From NCBI RefSeq assembly GCF_022201045.2, contig NC_068563.1, positions 4,898,001-4,962,000 of the forward strand: a stretch of DNA of 64,000 nt, written 5' to 3'. Positions 11,898 to 27,225 of the stretch are shown in pieces. The first letter of the stretch is position 1, and every line of letters begins with the position of its first letter. The notes beneath the pieces were generated by a model. That model was not told where the DNA came from. It was given only the letters and a program-made list of their open reading frames with translations, and did no database searches. The translations under genes were made by a program, and so were the position numbers. This stretch comes from Citrus sinensis (Eukaryota > Streptophyta > Magnoliopsida > Sapindales > Rutaceae).

Positions 11898-13760
11898 CTA
11901 CAATAGTCGCCTTCTAAAGTTCCGAGCGGTGCCTTGGTAAGTTCTAACCAGCATACCCACTCCTATTCCAATCCCTAGACAGATGCTCAGGCCAATGCCA
12001 ACCCCCACCCTGACACCAGCATTGAACCATGAGAGTTCTTCATCTTCGCCTTCCAAAAAATCAGTCCCCGAGTATAGATGGTTGTAGTATTCACTTTCCG
12101 GTTTGTGATCTGAAAAATCTGATACCTGCAAAGTTGTGAAAAATATGAAAAGCAGAACTATTGGAGCAAAACAAGAATGCAAATTGAGTATCAACACAAA
12201 CAGATTACTCAACTGGAAAGTAAAACAGATTCTTGACCATTGGCAGTTCTATAAGATATACCAAACATAAAGTATTAAGAAAACCAGAATAAAGTCTAAA
12301 TTACATGCATGATTTGGAAAGTCGACAATTCTCCAAAGTTCAAAATTTACACGTATGAATAGAAATATACATTGCAACAATTCAGTTCATGAACAGTAAG
12401 AGGATGGGTTCAACAAGATAGAAAGTTTAAAAAAGAAGAGAAGAGGATCAATTGGATCCTCCACATACATACAGAAACTTGCTACAACGATGCAAGTCGG
12501 TCATGTGTTTGATATATGAATCTAGAATTCTCTAGCAGCATACAATCATGAGGTCTTAGAAGGCACCCATAAGAAACTAGATAACACATTAGAGCAGAAT
12601 ATATCCAATCCAAAAGAAAGCTCAACAACCCTTGAAAAAAGATTAAACTCAAGGAAGTATTTGTGTGTTTTCCAACTCATTTAATGAGTAGATACTTATC
12701 TACCACATAAGTAAACAGCTGTGCATAAAGTTCACACAATTGATCATCAGTACATACTAAAATAAGAAGTCACTCAAACATTGTCAAAGAAAACTAGACG
12801 GCAGTCTTGCATTATTTCATGGTCTAAAAACACGTGACTGAACCAACTTTCTTTATGGAACCCGTGACAAGATCAGTTTAGCTGGTTGAAAATCTCATAC
12901 TTGCTAAAAGTGTCACAAGCCAGGAAAGAGTTTGGGATATAACAAACATCAGTGCGATTAAGCAAGGGTGAAACTAATGTTTGAACAGAGAGAAATCAGA
13001 CATCTATGCATAAAAGAGTTTCCATTAAATTTCAAGATAAACTAACAAGTACCTGCAAAGGCAGCTCAGAAGGAGTATCTTTTTGGGACTCTTCACTAGC
13101 CTCATACTCTGGTATAGAATCCAACACCCCCCTCCTCGTTTGCTTTTTCCGAGAACTAAGCTGCAGGGTCTTGGTTAAGATGATTGGAGTGCCTGAGAAG
13201 GTCCCTGCAACATAGACCTCAATTGTAGGCGAAGCAGAGTCTGAACTCACAAATTGTTTTGCCTTAAGGAAGCCAGGTCCTGCAGTAATATCTGATTTAC
13301 AGTTCATGCACCATCTCTGATCATGGTTTCTTGACTCTGTTGTAAAACCATTACTGTTACACGATTCTATAACCCCAGAGAGAACAAGGACATCCTTATC
13401 AAAAACCTCAAACTTCACACTTCCTGTCGTCCTTATACTATCAGTGCTCACGAATGTAACTTCTTCAGATTTTTTATCCAATCGATCTCTTCTTAGAAGT
13501 GTTGAAGCCCCATCAGCATAAATACTAGTTCTAAAACCATTTACTTCAAGCAGGGTGTGGGGGTGCAATGGAATATGGTTTAGTGTGAGGCACTCAGGTG
13601 TAGAATCATCACTCTCGAATTTGCTTACTCTAACATAGAAAACTCTTAAATCAAGCCAAGATAGCAATCCCTTGACGCATTGCTGATAAGGAGAGTGCAT
13701 CATGACTTGGCCATTACTGGTTGGCACATTACTGTTAGATGTTGCATAAGAATTCTCCAT
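11898..13760 (-). CDS. Plant-specific membrane-anchored protein, At1g01500-like
   Basis: Two coding exons, 13760-13053 and 12125-11898, join in phase 0 (donor TTTGCAG|GTACTTG, acceptor TTTGCAG) to give 311 residues. The body (1-236) is soluble, with predicted beta-rich segments such as VKFEVFDKDVLVLSGVIES and PTIEVYVAGTFSGTPIIL, and a CMNCKS pair of cysteines. Exon 2 begins acidic and ends with a glycine-rich hydrophobic helix (VGVGIGLSICLGIGIGVGM), then a conserved basic tail RTYQGTARNFRRRLL. This suggests a C-terminal membrane anchor. Public databases often call this family 'erythronate-4-phosphate dehydrogenase family'; I see no dehydrogenase motif, so I treat that name as a probable misannotation. 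Function unknown. A non-coding 5' exon may precede the ATG: an acceptor-like GGCTGCAG lies about 80 bases upstream on the minus strand. Confidence 0.8.
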
Positions 13761-13839
13761 TTCCCTCGACGGTTCAACCTCTCCTCAGGGAAATCTTTCA
13801 ACCTCAATAAAGTTGACGAGGAAAACTCATGCGAGCATA

Positions 13840-15470
13840 GAGACCCTGCAGCCGTGTTAACAAAGTGAGTTCATGCCAATTCATACAATATGATTTGAAC
13901 ATTTGAAAACCAAAAAAAAAGAAAAAAAAAACAAAGACCGGGGAAGTCCAATTGATCAACACGTAAGAGAACTGGTGTGTCAATTTCTATTGAAAGTTAT
14001 GCAATCCAGATAGTCTACTGATATGAAGAGAGGAATAGATATTAAAAATAGAAACAGTAGAAATAAAATTCAGGCCAAATAAATCCCCAGCAAGAGTGAA
14101 TAAAGAAAAGAAGATGAAGACCAAAAAGTCTCGAGCAGAAGAATAGGAACTATAGAGGAAATAATGAATCCGATTGCAATTGAAATAAGAAACAAGTAGT
14201 GATTACGTAACCTAAAAAAGGGAAGAAACAAACGATAAAGGGAGGATAAGAAGATGGCCAACTGTAGAAAATTCCAAAAATCCAACTGTTCAAGCCCACA
14301 AAAGAAAAAAATGTAAAAATAAAAACAAGTAACACATTAATACTGCCAAAGCTGAACAAATGGTCACTGCCCAAACAACAACTTTACATACCCATTCGAA
14401 AAATCAATTAAAACCAAAAATAAAAAGATCAACAGCGCAACAGTTTGATAAACATGTGAGATAACTAATTCAATTTATACAGAAGCATACCAGCAACAAT
14501 GCAGAAATAAGCAAAAAGACCTTATTTCTGAATATGACTATGGCAGAGTTAAAAATCAATATGAGAGGTTTAAATAATAATCTCCACAAACTCCAACAGC
14601 CGGCATTAGATGACAAATCAAGATGTCATATTCCATGCCAAGCACTAACTCCTCCATCATTTTCTGTACAAAATAGGTAATTATGTATACGTGTATGCAA
14701 AAATGAATTTTTTCTGATTAATTCCGGAAAAAAAAATTACCACAAAAAGATATCTTCAAGAATCAATCATCACCGCAAAAACAGATCTTCAAGAATCAAT
14801 CATCACCGCTGTAATCCAAACAGATTCCAATTTTAAGCCTCTAGTGAGTGGTGTCTCCTTCCCTCCAACAAAACCATAACACAGCTTTCCATTTGACAAT
14901 CTTGGCCACACAGAGTTTTCACAAACAAAAATTTGGGTTGCAAAATTACTGAAATACAAAACAGAGAACAACCCAGATCATGAAATTGTACAAAGAATTA
15001 TGGGTAATTTTAAAACTTTCATTTTTTTTTTTAAATTCAATGTTTTTTAAAGCTGAAAGTTTTAATATTACAATTCACAGTTGAATTAATAAAAAAGTAA
15101 TAATAAGAAGAAGTGGGGTCACAGGTTGATCAGATATTCTTCAGATGATCAGATCTTATCCTAGAAATTATAAAGAGAAAAGACAGGTTTTGAAAGGGAT
15201 GTGCGAACATTTTTAATATTTGAAGACGAACAGTTTTAGTATTTGAAGATTGACGAATTATATACAAACACACTTAGAGTTTCGTTGTCTCTAGAAGAGA
15301 AACGTGGTACAGAAAGACAACTAACAATTCTACAAATTATACAGTGGGCTTTCGCCATTTTTCTTCTTCGTTTTATTTTTTAAATATACGGGCGAATAAG
15401 AAAATTTACGAATTTATAGCTCACCCACCATTATTATTATTGTTATTGTGGCTCGGTCCCTTTGAATAAG
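13840..15470. other. 5' region of the At1g01500-like gene, probably a 5'-UTR intron and promoter
   Basis: Only short spurious ORFs. Pyrimidine-rich stretches on the minus strand before an acceptor-like site at about 13839 suggest an intron in the 5' UTR. The first exon is not identifiable by eye. Confidence 0.35.
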
Positions 15471-16235
15471 ACTATAAGACTATGTTTTAGGGTAAGGATT
15501 AAGCATACGATTGGATTAATTTTGGGATTAATTATATTTTCTTTATTTTTGACAAGCTTCATTTTATATTAAATTAGGGAACTAAACTCCCAAATCATGG
15601 GATTAGCCATTCCAATTTACATATGGGTTTTAGTTAGGATTAATTTTAATAACCGTTGTCAATTTAATTAACCATAACTAATGTAATATTTAATCTAATA
15701 ATCACTATATTAAAATTAATCATGAAAATTAATAATACCAGTAATTAGTTGTTTTTATATATATTATTTGCTAATATTTTGATAAAATAAAAATATTTAA
15801 AATATGTAATAAACAATTAAATTAATATTTAAATAGTTGTTAAATTTAATCTAATTTATATTGTGTTTATTATAATGATGATGGCATTATTACTTATTTA
15901 TTTTTAAATTTCAACTTCAACTTTTTTAATATAATTTAATATAGTCGAATCTAAAATAGTACCAAATATAAGATAAATTGTATAGTCCAATTAATCTAAT
16001 TAAATCTAATTTAGTATAATTCTAATAATTAGTTCAATTTAATCATGCATGCCAAACGTAACATAAGAGTAGATTTCTCTCAATGTTGAGCGAATAAAAT
16101 CAAGTTTCAATAAGGCTAAAATTTCAAGTTTCTAAATCTTTCTAGACTTTATTTAGAGTCCTAATAAAAATCAGATTATATACATTTGTGCAGATTATAA
16201 TAATTTATAATAAAATATTTTAAAAAAAGTATTAT

Positions 16236-16407
16236 TAGAGTGGGCAAATCCAATCCAACCCAATAGATTTGATCCAACTTAATCTAATTTTGATAGATTG
16301 AGTAAATTATTGTGGGTTAATTGGGTCAATTTTTTAAACCCAATTAGTAATTAGATTCGGTTCGATTAATTATAATGAATCCATTTAACCTAACTGAATC
16401 CACATAA

Positions 16408-16440
<33 letters not shown>

Positions 16441-17070
16441 TGTTAATCCTCAATTGTAAAATCCTAAAAACCTAAACAATTAACCTAATTTTTAAATCTT
16501 CTTTTTTTAGAAGAGATTATTTTATTCTCATACTTGTTCCTCTAGACTCCAATTCCAAAATTAAAATAACTCTTTTATATAAGTAATTTTATTATGTGAT
16601 AAGTTAATTTTGAAAGTAAACAATTAATACTACATAATTATATATCATTTTTGTGCATTTTGTTATTGGATATGATACTAGTTAATTATCTAGAAGGTTT
16701 GAATTTGAAATTCGAAAAAGAGATGCAAAGGCCGGGATTAAAGTTTAGAAGCTCATTATTGAAATTTTCTTAATTTTAAAATAGTTTTACTTTTTAGCTT
16801 TCTTTTACAGAAAAAGAATAAATTTTATTAGTTATTTATATTTGATTTTAATAAGTTTCATTTTTTTTCTTTATTTAATTTTTAATTTTAATTTAACCTT
16901 CAATCCGATCAATTTAACTCAACCTAACCCGATGATTTATGAGTGGGATTAAATTGGGTTAAACATATTTATTTAATTAGATTAAATGAATTTTACATTT
17001 TAACATGTTCAATAGTGGGTCGGGTTAAATTTTTACAAATCATATCCAAACCAACCCATATACACCCCTA
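16236..17070. mobile_element. Possible hAT-like MITE
   Basis: The left end reads TAGAGTGGGCAAATCCAATC. The right end, reverse-complemented, reads TAGGGGTGTATATGGGTTGG. Both resemble the TAGGGGTGGGC-type ends of plant hAT MITEs rich in GGGTT/AACCC, and GGGTTAATTGGGTC-like sequence lies inside. I could not find a matching 8-bp target duplication, and an A run follows the right end. Confidence 0.35.
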
Positions 17071-17653
17071 TCTTCAAAAAAAAAAAAAAAAAAAAAAAAC
17101 CTTATACACCCGTAATCGTGAATTATGATACTCTTATAGGTACCATACCTTATGATTTTAGCACCATAAAATAGTCAAAATATCAACAATATTTAATAAT
17201 TATGATTATTTGACTCAGACGGCATCTAGTTAAACTCTAAAGTACAGTACTCTAAAAAGATATCGTATTCACAGTCGCTGTCGAAATTTGTAAGGTTGAA
17301 GATTTTTCAATGAACCTACAACGTATAAACTCAAACTCTCGTTATTTCTCCACAAGAGATGTGTGATCTCAGACTAGAAAGAGATTGACAAGTCTATATT
17401 ATGGTGCCATTTTTATTTTTAAAATTAGCAAAAACTAAAATAAAGTAAACAATAATGTGCCCCTTTGAGTAAAACGATGTCCATTGATATTGCCGACTAT
17501 GGTAGACATTACAATTGCGAATAACCCCATCATACTCACGTGTATTAATTATTCTTGGTCTTGGGCTTCGCTATCAGATTTGGCCAAGGATTTCAATTTT
17601 ATTTAGCTTTGATCGGGAGAAATTATCGTTTACGTTTCAGATCCAAAGACTTA

Positions 17654-18273
17654 GGTGGCGTTTATTTTTTTATCTGAAATATGAATAGACCTGAATTAGT
17701 CTGAATTCTGAATAGATCTGAATGTTTGAATCCGAATAATATGTTTGTTTTTTCGTCTGAATCTCAGAAAATAAGTATTAAGTTGTTTGTTTTTTTCAAC
17801 TTAAAAAGTTGAAAATATGTACTTTTACATTTGTATCCTTATTAAATTTAAATATCAAATAAATAATATATTAAATATCACAATATTTTAATATTTATAA
17901 GTAAAATTATATTCAAGTGAATACATAATTATTTTAGAATTTTAATATATAAAATACCATAAGTTTTAAATTTTATCGTATATAATATAAGAAAGAAAAA
18001 ATAAGGATATTTTTATGTGGGGTAAATGTCTATGGGTGAGTTTTGGGATAGACATGAAAAATAAATTATAAAATAGGGATATTTTTGACATTAGCAAGTA
18101 ATTGACTTAATTCAGATTTCTCCATTAAGTAAAAAGTCAAAAAAATTAACTAATTTTATTAAGTCAAAATTATCTAAAAAGTCTCATTAAGTTATAAAAA
18201 CAAACACCTCTAATTAACTTAATTAATTAAGTTAAGTCACTTTAAGTCATTAAGTTAAAAAACAAACGCCACC
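17654..18273. mobile_element. PIF/Harbinger-like MITE, 620 bp
   Basis: The left end GGTGGCGTTTATTTTTTTA matches the reverse complement of the right end, GGTGGCGTTTGTTTTTTAAC. TTA flanks both sides (17651-17653 and 18274-18276) as target duplication. No ORF inside; it is AT-rich with TTAAGT-type subterminal repeats. This is a non-autonomous element whose inverted-repeat family differs from the one at 4556. Confidence 0.8.
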
Positions 18274-18279
18274 TTAATG

Positions 18280-20100
18280 TATGTTTTCAGAAATTGCAAA
18301 ATATGATAATCATCAAATCATTAATTTTACTAAAAATTATTTCATACAACCTAACGATGACCTAAATGAAAACGAATAGAAACTTTGTCTTTACTGTGAT
18401 TTTGATAAAAATTTTGGTCCAAAAGTGTTGGTACCAAGTATCCCATTTAGTATTAGTCTTAGGTTGGTAGATGACCTTTTCCTGTTTAATCTTTTTATTT
18501 TATTTCAAACCAAGGATATTTAATTGGCCCACTTGTGATTATCTATTTGCCTAATTTGTTTAAGTCAGATTTGTCGCGTAATTGCGTAAAGATTAATTAT
18601 TGGTGTCTGTGACTCTGTACTGTACGTTGAGCTTAATGAAATTTTTGCGCGAGCATCAATCATAGAATCTTTTGAACGCATGCCAGAATCCATATTCAAA
18701 TTTTAAAAATGAAAGCCCACAGTCAACAAACCACTCCTTCCACAACTTTTTTATTTTCCATTTTTAACATGTGTAATTTACAATATCTTCGCATGAGGCT
18801 CTAAAGATTGATTGACGGTGTTTAGAGTTTTCATTTTGAACTTCCATCTCAGATTGTTTGGTAAATACGAAGAGTTGCTTGCTCACCGTGTATTGAGTCC
18901 CATTCAACATGATTCTTTTCTTTCTTATTCTTTTTAATGAATTTCGTATTAAGTGGAATGACTATTGCTCATGATATTTACAATCATACAATTACTAAGA
19001 TCGATTTACATCAAATTTTATATGACACTGCTCAAATTTTAACTCTCTTAAATATTCGAGGAACGTTAACTCTACTTTTAAAAGAAAAAACTATCTTCGC
19101 TTAAATTTTTTTTTAAAAAATTTAAATTAAATTCCTACAGTATATTTATAAGGGCTCGAAATAGGTCTAACCACTTAACCAAGTCCTAGTGATTATCTTT
19201 CACCTCTTTAGTGGTCATCTCTAGTGGTTAACAAAACGTCTCGATATTTCTAGTAAAGAGTTTGACAAGAGACGGATGATAATGATGGGGCGAATCACCC
19301 TTCAGCCGAAATAGTGGGTATCATCATCAGAATCATACTCCATCGCCCATGTCAAAAATCATACCATCTTTTCAAATTGGTCGTTATCTTATCTGTCACA
19401 TAGAGTATCAACTTATTACTCTTCTACTTTACATTGGACGATTGCTAGCATTTCACGTGGAAAGCACATGCGGGAACAATTATTACTCGTCACTACAACC
19501 ATATTTTTTTACATTATCGACCGCGCCGTCAAGACCAGCTTTAGTCTCAACCCTCAAACCATTTTGTTTGTCCGTGAAGGCGCTGTTCCAATAACAATTA
19601 TCCAAAATAATGAGGAAACTTGTGGTGCAACTGTGGTACCGTACTACAATTACATCTAATCGTTGGATACCAATAAACCTCACCAATTCAAGTGCATCCA
19701 ACGACTGGATGCAACTGTGGCACGGTACCACAATTACACCGTAGCCTGATCCCAAAATAATAAATTTTTTTCTTTAAATTGACACGACAAATCAATATTT
19801 TTGTAGGTTAGGGATTATTATATTATATGCCACAAGGGTTATGAAAGATGGACCAACTGTAAATGTAATATCTGTTTTAATCACTATGGTACATAAAATA
19901 TTTATGTACTGAGATTTTAATAATAGGTAGTTCATGCGTACCCCCGTATGTATTTGCTCTATTTATGTTCATCTTGTCTGCTACGGGTTTGGCATCTCAA
20001 ACACAGATGATACGACATCAAAGACTGAGGCACGAACACGATGGCTCTCGCAATCTCTCAACAAAAGATCTAGGGATATTCTTCAAACCTGGCTTAACCA
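18280..20100. other. Gene-free intergenic stretch
   Basis: No supported gene. Within it, 19628-19654 and 19712-19738 are near-identical 27-bp direct repeats (GTGGTACCG.. and GTGGCACGG.. versions). Between them are a TCTAATCGTTGGAT motif and a similar inverted ATCCAACGACTGGAT motif, suggesting a fragment of an unidentified repeat. Confidence 0.4.
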
Positions 20101-22700
20101 TTTAGCGCTGCCTGAGGCCTCATAGGTATGATCATGAACACCTAGACTATTTCCGAATTTTTGAGTAGCAACTGGTCATTCTCAGAAATACGAACAAGGA
20201 GAACTCAAAACAAGAACTGCTTAGTCTAAGCTAATAATGATCATGCCTTTCAAAGTGTAGACAACAATCAGTGCCCTAACGGTTCGTAACAATCAGTGCC
20301 CTAACAGTTCATAACAATCTCACATCATGGCTATAACAGAGCTGCAAATAAGGCATGCAACTTCAGGAAAAGATACACAACAAGAGGCCACAAGAAGCTT
20401 AACTTCCTTTAACCAAATGCAAATTGCAGGTGACATCAAAGAAACAACTATTACAGAATAATACCTTATAGATCTATTCATCAAAATTGTGGGAAACTTA
20501 TCAGGCTTTGAGCAGTTAAATACCACTTCCAACTGCACAGTATATAGACTCTCCTTTGATTTTCTACTAGACCTGTTAAAATACATATTCTAATGTCTCT
20601 AAATCTACAAATTTTAACAGAACAAATGCCCCTTCATTCCTAAATCATTAAACTTAGTCTTTTCAGAAGTAAATGAGAGAAAGAGAAAGCTGGTTTCAGC
20701 ACAAATTAACTGAGAAAGTTAACACATGCACACCAGAAAAATGAAAAGGTTTGCTATCTAATAGAACCAAAGGAAGAACTGCGGTATCATATGGTCTGGA
20801 TGCAAATAGTGAGTTGCAAAGCAATATCCATAATTGAAAGGAGATGATGGACCACTAAAGCAACCGCCGCCGGTAGAAGAAACAATTGCCCAAATGTAAG
20901 CCAATTAGTTTTGAAATGACTGAAGCCTTTAGTCTGTCACCGAGGAACTGCAAAGTCTAGGAAATGGCAGTAAAGGGATATGGGAAACAATCAGTAGCCA
21001 CACAAACACAGCTCAAAAGGAAAGAAAAATTTGTTTAGTACACAAAATGTAACAAGTCCAGGAATAAAGGGGAATCATGGAATTTTTGCCAGAATAAATA
21101 CAAGGGGTAAAGACAAGATAACAGATGGTTAACTTGGACAAAATCCAGACTTAATCTAAAAGCTTGACTAAGTTCTGAGATTCATAAGATAAATTAAATA
21201 GAGAATATCAAACACTGGGGGTTACCAATACTTCTTCAGGTAAGAAAGTCTAACTAAAAGTCAGTCCCCACAAAACGAACACAAAGTACTCACATGACAT
21301 AACCTAACCTGGGAAAGAGGCTAATCACCCCTCAATTTGCAATTCCGTGAAGCAGCTTGGATATATCTTTTCTTGTCTCATTATAGGGAAATCTCACGGT
21401 GGAACGTAAGGTGGGGATTCTGGGGAACCCATGAGCAACAAAACAGAGCAAACAGACGTGTTTTTTCATTCAATCATTATGATTTAAGAGGCCAATTTGA
21501 AAAACCATCTTATAAACATGTCTTAAAAGGATTTTATCCAAATTCTAACACTTTTACAAGCAGTGCAGCCAGACAATCAATATTTCAATTTCTTTTTATC
21601 TTTTTTTCTGTGGTCAATGTATCATTTACTGATATATACCTTATTCATTTTTCTCCTCCTCAGAGAAAACATCACTACAAAGTGTCCAACAATGTATTAA
21701 GTATTCCTGAAGAAAATGTATAAGGGATCAATTAAAATGTTCTAAATCACATCTCAACTTTACTCCTTGCTCACTTTCTTCAAGTACCCAAGAAACTCTA
21801 ACTTGTATACCACATTCTAATCCTAGAAGCTAAGACTCAAAATCTTCTAGTGATTTGATACAGTTTATTTGATAACTATTCAATAATCTGTTTTCACGAA
21901 TTGCTGTCATAAATCTTGAACGACAACTGAATCAGAAAACATACTCAACCGTTGAATCTGAATGACAGCTTACATTATTAGTGCATCTTAGGCTACTATG
22001 AGAAAAATCCTTAGGAATTTTTTTTTAATAAAAGGAAAAGAAAAAAAACAATATTAGCGCCCTAAAATAGATTATTGTGCTAAGTCCATTCTTGTTACAT
22101 TACATATGAAACATTCAAAGATTCTAGAACTTCAAAAACCAAGAGAACAGTCAAATATCAGCAGATATTACCCAATCCAATTTCAAAAGCAAATATTTGG
22201 AAAAAAAAAAGTACTTATTAACTTGGTTAAAAATGTTTTCATACATTGCTGGGGGGGGAAAAATTCAACAACAGATGCACCAGTTTTTGTGTCAAAAACA
22301 GACAGTGAAAGTAAACCCTATGCATTTAAAGTCTGACAAAGATCCAGCAAGCCTTGTCACAATGGTGTTGCAAGTCCTATTAAACAAAGTACAAGAACAA
22401 AGTCAGATTAACCGTTCAACAAGCATCAGGAATCAACCATCATCAGAGACAACTAATACCAAAACCAACTACGTGCTACTAACGTTGTTCTGAGAAGCCA
22501 TGAACTCATCTCAGCAATAAATGTAAATACAAATAAACTAAATATTTCTGCTGAACGAAATCTAAATCACAACCAACCATCATTTTGGCTCCCGTAAAAA
22601 GACACAAGAAGCTAATATTCCAAGCAATTTTCCTTTTAAGTTTTCACACAAAAATGAGCCTCAATGATGAAAAAGAATTGGGAATAAGGTTAATTTGTTT
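20100..22700 (-). other. Less AT-rich non-coding stretch 3' of the NFD6-like gene
   Basis: No convincing coding frame on either strand. It may hold introns and alternative 3'-UTR exons of the minus-strand NFD6-like gene, whose last visible coding exon is followed by another donor-like CAG|GTAAAC at about 22700. This is inference. Confidence 0.3.
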
Positions 22701-22719
22701 ACCTGTGCAGTTACAAAAG

Positions 22720-23225
22720 TCATAAACCTTTAGAAACCCACTTCCAGTATAAGATTAATGTGCTTATTCGTGCCCAAGAAAACGATAACTTATAACAAAC
22801 GGATAATTAGAAAAAAAAAATTTCCAAGAAAGGCAAATAGAGATTAAAAATGTTACCCTGAGAAAGCCAGCTCCAGCAAGTTGAATCAACAGCGATGCTC
22901 GACTTAAGCCTAGCAGAGGCAATGGCGCTGTGAAGCGGCATCAGTGACTCAACACTTCCCAAAGCCGAAACAACCCTTTAATAATAATTATAAAAAACAA
23001 TTTAATCCAAATAAAAATTATTATTAAATTCAATGCATGAGCATATTTAATTAGACTAATTTTATGAAAATATATTAACCTTGAAGCGCGAGGGAGGGGT
23101 CCGGCGGATGAAGAGAAAGAGGAAAAGATTGATTTTGCGCTTAGAGTTGACTGGGATGTCGTTTTGGAACGAGCAGCGAGGGACCTTGAGCCCGCTGCTA
23201 TTGCTGATCTACAGAACGAAGCCAT
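22720..23225 (-). CDS. NFD6: NFD6-like small organellar protein (NUCLEAR FUSION DEFECTIVE 6 family)
   Basis: The ATG at 23225 opens an exon to 23080, encoding a Ser/Arg/Ala-rich presequence: [20 protein letters not shown], ending in [11 protein letters not shown]. The second exon, 22975-22857 (acceptor TTAAAG), encodes [20 protein letters not shown] and [10 protein letters not shown], the signature of the NFD6 family. A third short exon beginning at 22727 would add Gly-Leu-stop (90 residues). Retaining the intron gives a slightly longer tail instead, and such alternative ends are usual in this family. NFD6 in Arabidopsis is an organelle-targeted protein needed for polar nuclei fusion; its biochemical role is unknown. 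The gene is divergent from NDUFS8, 622 bases between start codons. The last exon is the least certain part. Confidence 0.75.
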
Positions 23226-23345
23226 TTCTGATCCTGATGAGTGTGCTGTTAAGAGAGTTGGGGAGGGAGCGCCTAAACCCTACGAGGGAGCGAGGAGAGA
23301 TTTTTGAACGTCGAAACGGTGTCGTTTTAGTGCAATGAGCTCAAA

Positions 23346-23392
23346 CACGTGTGCGTGCAACAATCGTGGGCTCAGTTGATATAAAAAGCCCA
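23346..23392. promoter_or_regulatory. G-box and paired site II elements in the shared NFD6/NDUFS8 promoter
   Basis: CACGTG lies at 23346-23351, TGGGCT at 23367-23372 and its reverse complement AGCCCA at 23387-23392. TGGGCY site II motifs are enriched in plant promoters of nuclear genes for respiratory and ribosomal proteins. They lie between two divergent genes for organellar proteins. An AAACCCTA telo-box is at 23275-23282 in the NFD6 leader. Functional use is inferred. Confidence 0.5.
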
Positions 23393-23847
23393 TTTGAATT
23401 CACTTGAGAAAGGCTCGTCAAATTATATAATACTTGGGTCAGCCTTTCCTGTTGGGTCGAGCTTGAATTGATGGACTTTTCGCAAATTAACCACAAAGTG
23501 GACGACACGCCGTTAAACTTTGTGATCGGCATAAATAACCGCACAAATGAAGGTCCAAGGCCAGCGCAATGTTTCCTAAAAACGTGGCGTTTTGAGATTC
23601 CCAGAAACTGTCAAATATAAAACATTGAAACGCATCGTATTGGAACCGACTCCATTTAGGCATTTGCTACGATTTCATATTTTTTGACACAAACAAAGTT
23701 GAAATAATTTCATTCTCACTGTTAAATCAAATCACCCACTTATTGACAAGCTGCTCTCCCAGTTTTTTGTTTCTCAAAATCACAGTGAAAGATCACGAAC
23801 GCAGAAGAGCTCCATCGTCTTCAGCTCTATCATCCATCCCATTGCCT

Positions 23848-26328
<2,481 letters not shown>

Positions 26329-26399
26329 TGCTTGCTGATTAATCCTTCCAAGTTAATACTTTGGGTTTCATGAGCTTTTGAGTTCGTGAAAATAAAAAA

Positions 26400-27200
26400 G
26401 ATCTGTGCACGGTCTTTTCAGATACTTTGTATCCTAGATTTTGTGGTTATGTACTGTTGCTTCTTTAATTTACTTTTGGCTGCAACAACTTTTAGCAATG
26501 CTACAAAATTTCCGTTTGTAAAAAGTTTTAGAAATGGTCAAATGGACACATTTCTTACTATTCTTTTTTAGACTGCGAATGTCTATCCCGTTCAAATGAT
26601 CTTGATCATAATTTTCCATTATTATTATTGATGTTGCTATTGTTTTTAATCATCAAATTGAACGATATGGGATTAGCAATCATAAATGTATAAAAAAAAT
26701 TTTGTTGTGAACTTCTTCGGTACCTAAGAGGTAATCTTTGATAAAATCCTAGTGTCATTTTATCTTTGTTAAATTCAATTTGTGATCTTTGATAAAATTG
26801 AGATAAGATTGAATTGTTTGATAAATAAATTACAATTAAAATCTAATGCCCAACTTATAAAAGCTCAACAAAAGTAATACAAAAAAAAAAAAAAACACAG
26901 CAAATTCTTATAGTTATTGGACTGGGTTTCAAACCTCCACCGTAAAATTAAGGGAAGGAGTTCCTGACTGATGAGAAGGACATACGGGTCACATCTTGTA
27001 CATTTTGGGGGAACACAGAAAAAACAGGGGATGATATAGCGCTAGCCCAATTGTGAGCCCGGCCTACTGCACGAGTTTGACTACCAAACTCACATATGGT
27101 GACTCAGTGGCTGGGACGCTAGGTAAAGCCTAACAAATTTGAGTAAGTTAAAGAAATCTGTAAACACTAATCAGAGAGTCACAGAGCGCAACAGCTGAGT
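26400..27200. other. NDUFS8 3' flank and PheRS promoter region
   Basis: The likely NDUFS8 3' UTR runs to about 26560. The remainder is AT-rich with a poly-A run at about 26881, and no gene is seen. The last about 100 bases before 27226 should contain the leader of the synthetase gene. Confidence 0.4.
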
Positions 27201-27225
27201 CTCCCATTAGAGCGGCGGCAGCGCC

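Noticed and set aside
15480-16070. Possible MITE with ATGTTTTAGGG and CTTATGTTACG ends
   Set aside because: The proposed ends match poorly and no target duplication is visible.
21337-21723. 128-codon plus-strand ORF
   Set aside because: It lacks an ATG start, has non-coding composition and resembles no protein family; it lies in the probable intron/3' UTR region of the NFD6-like gene.
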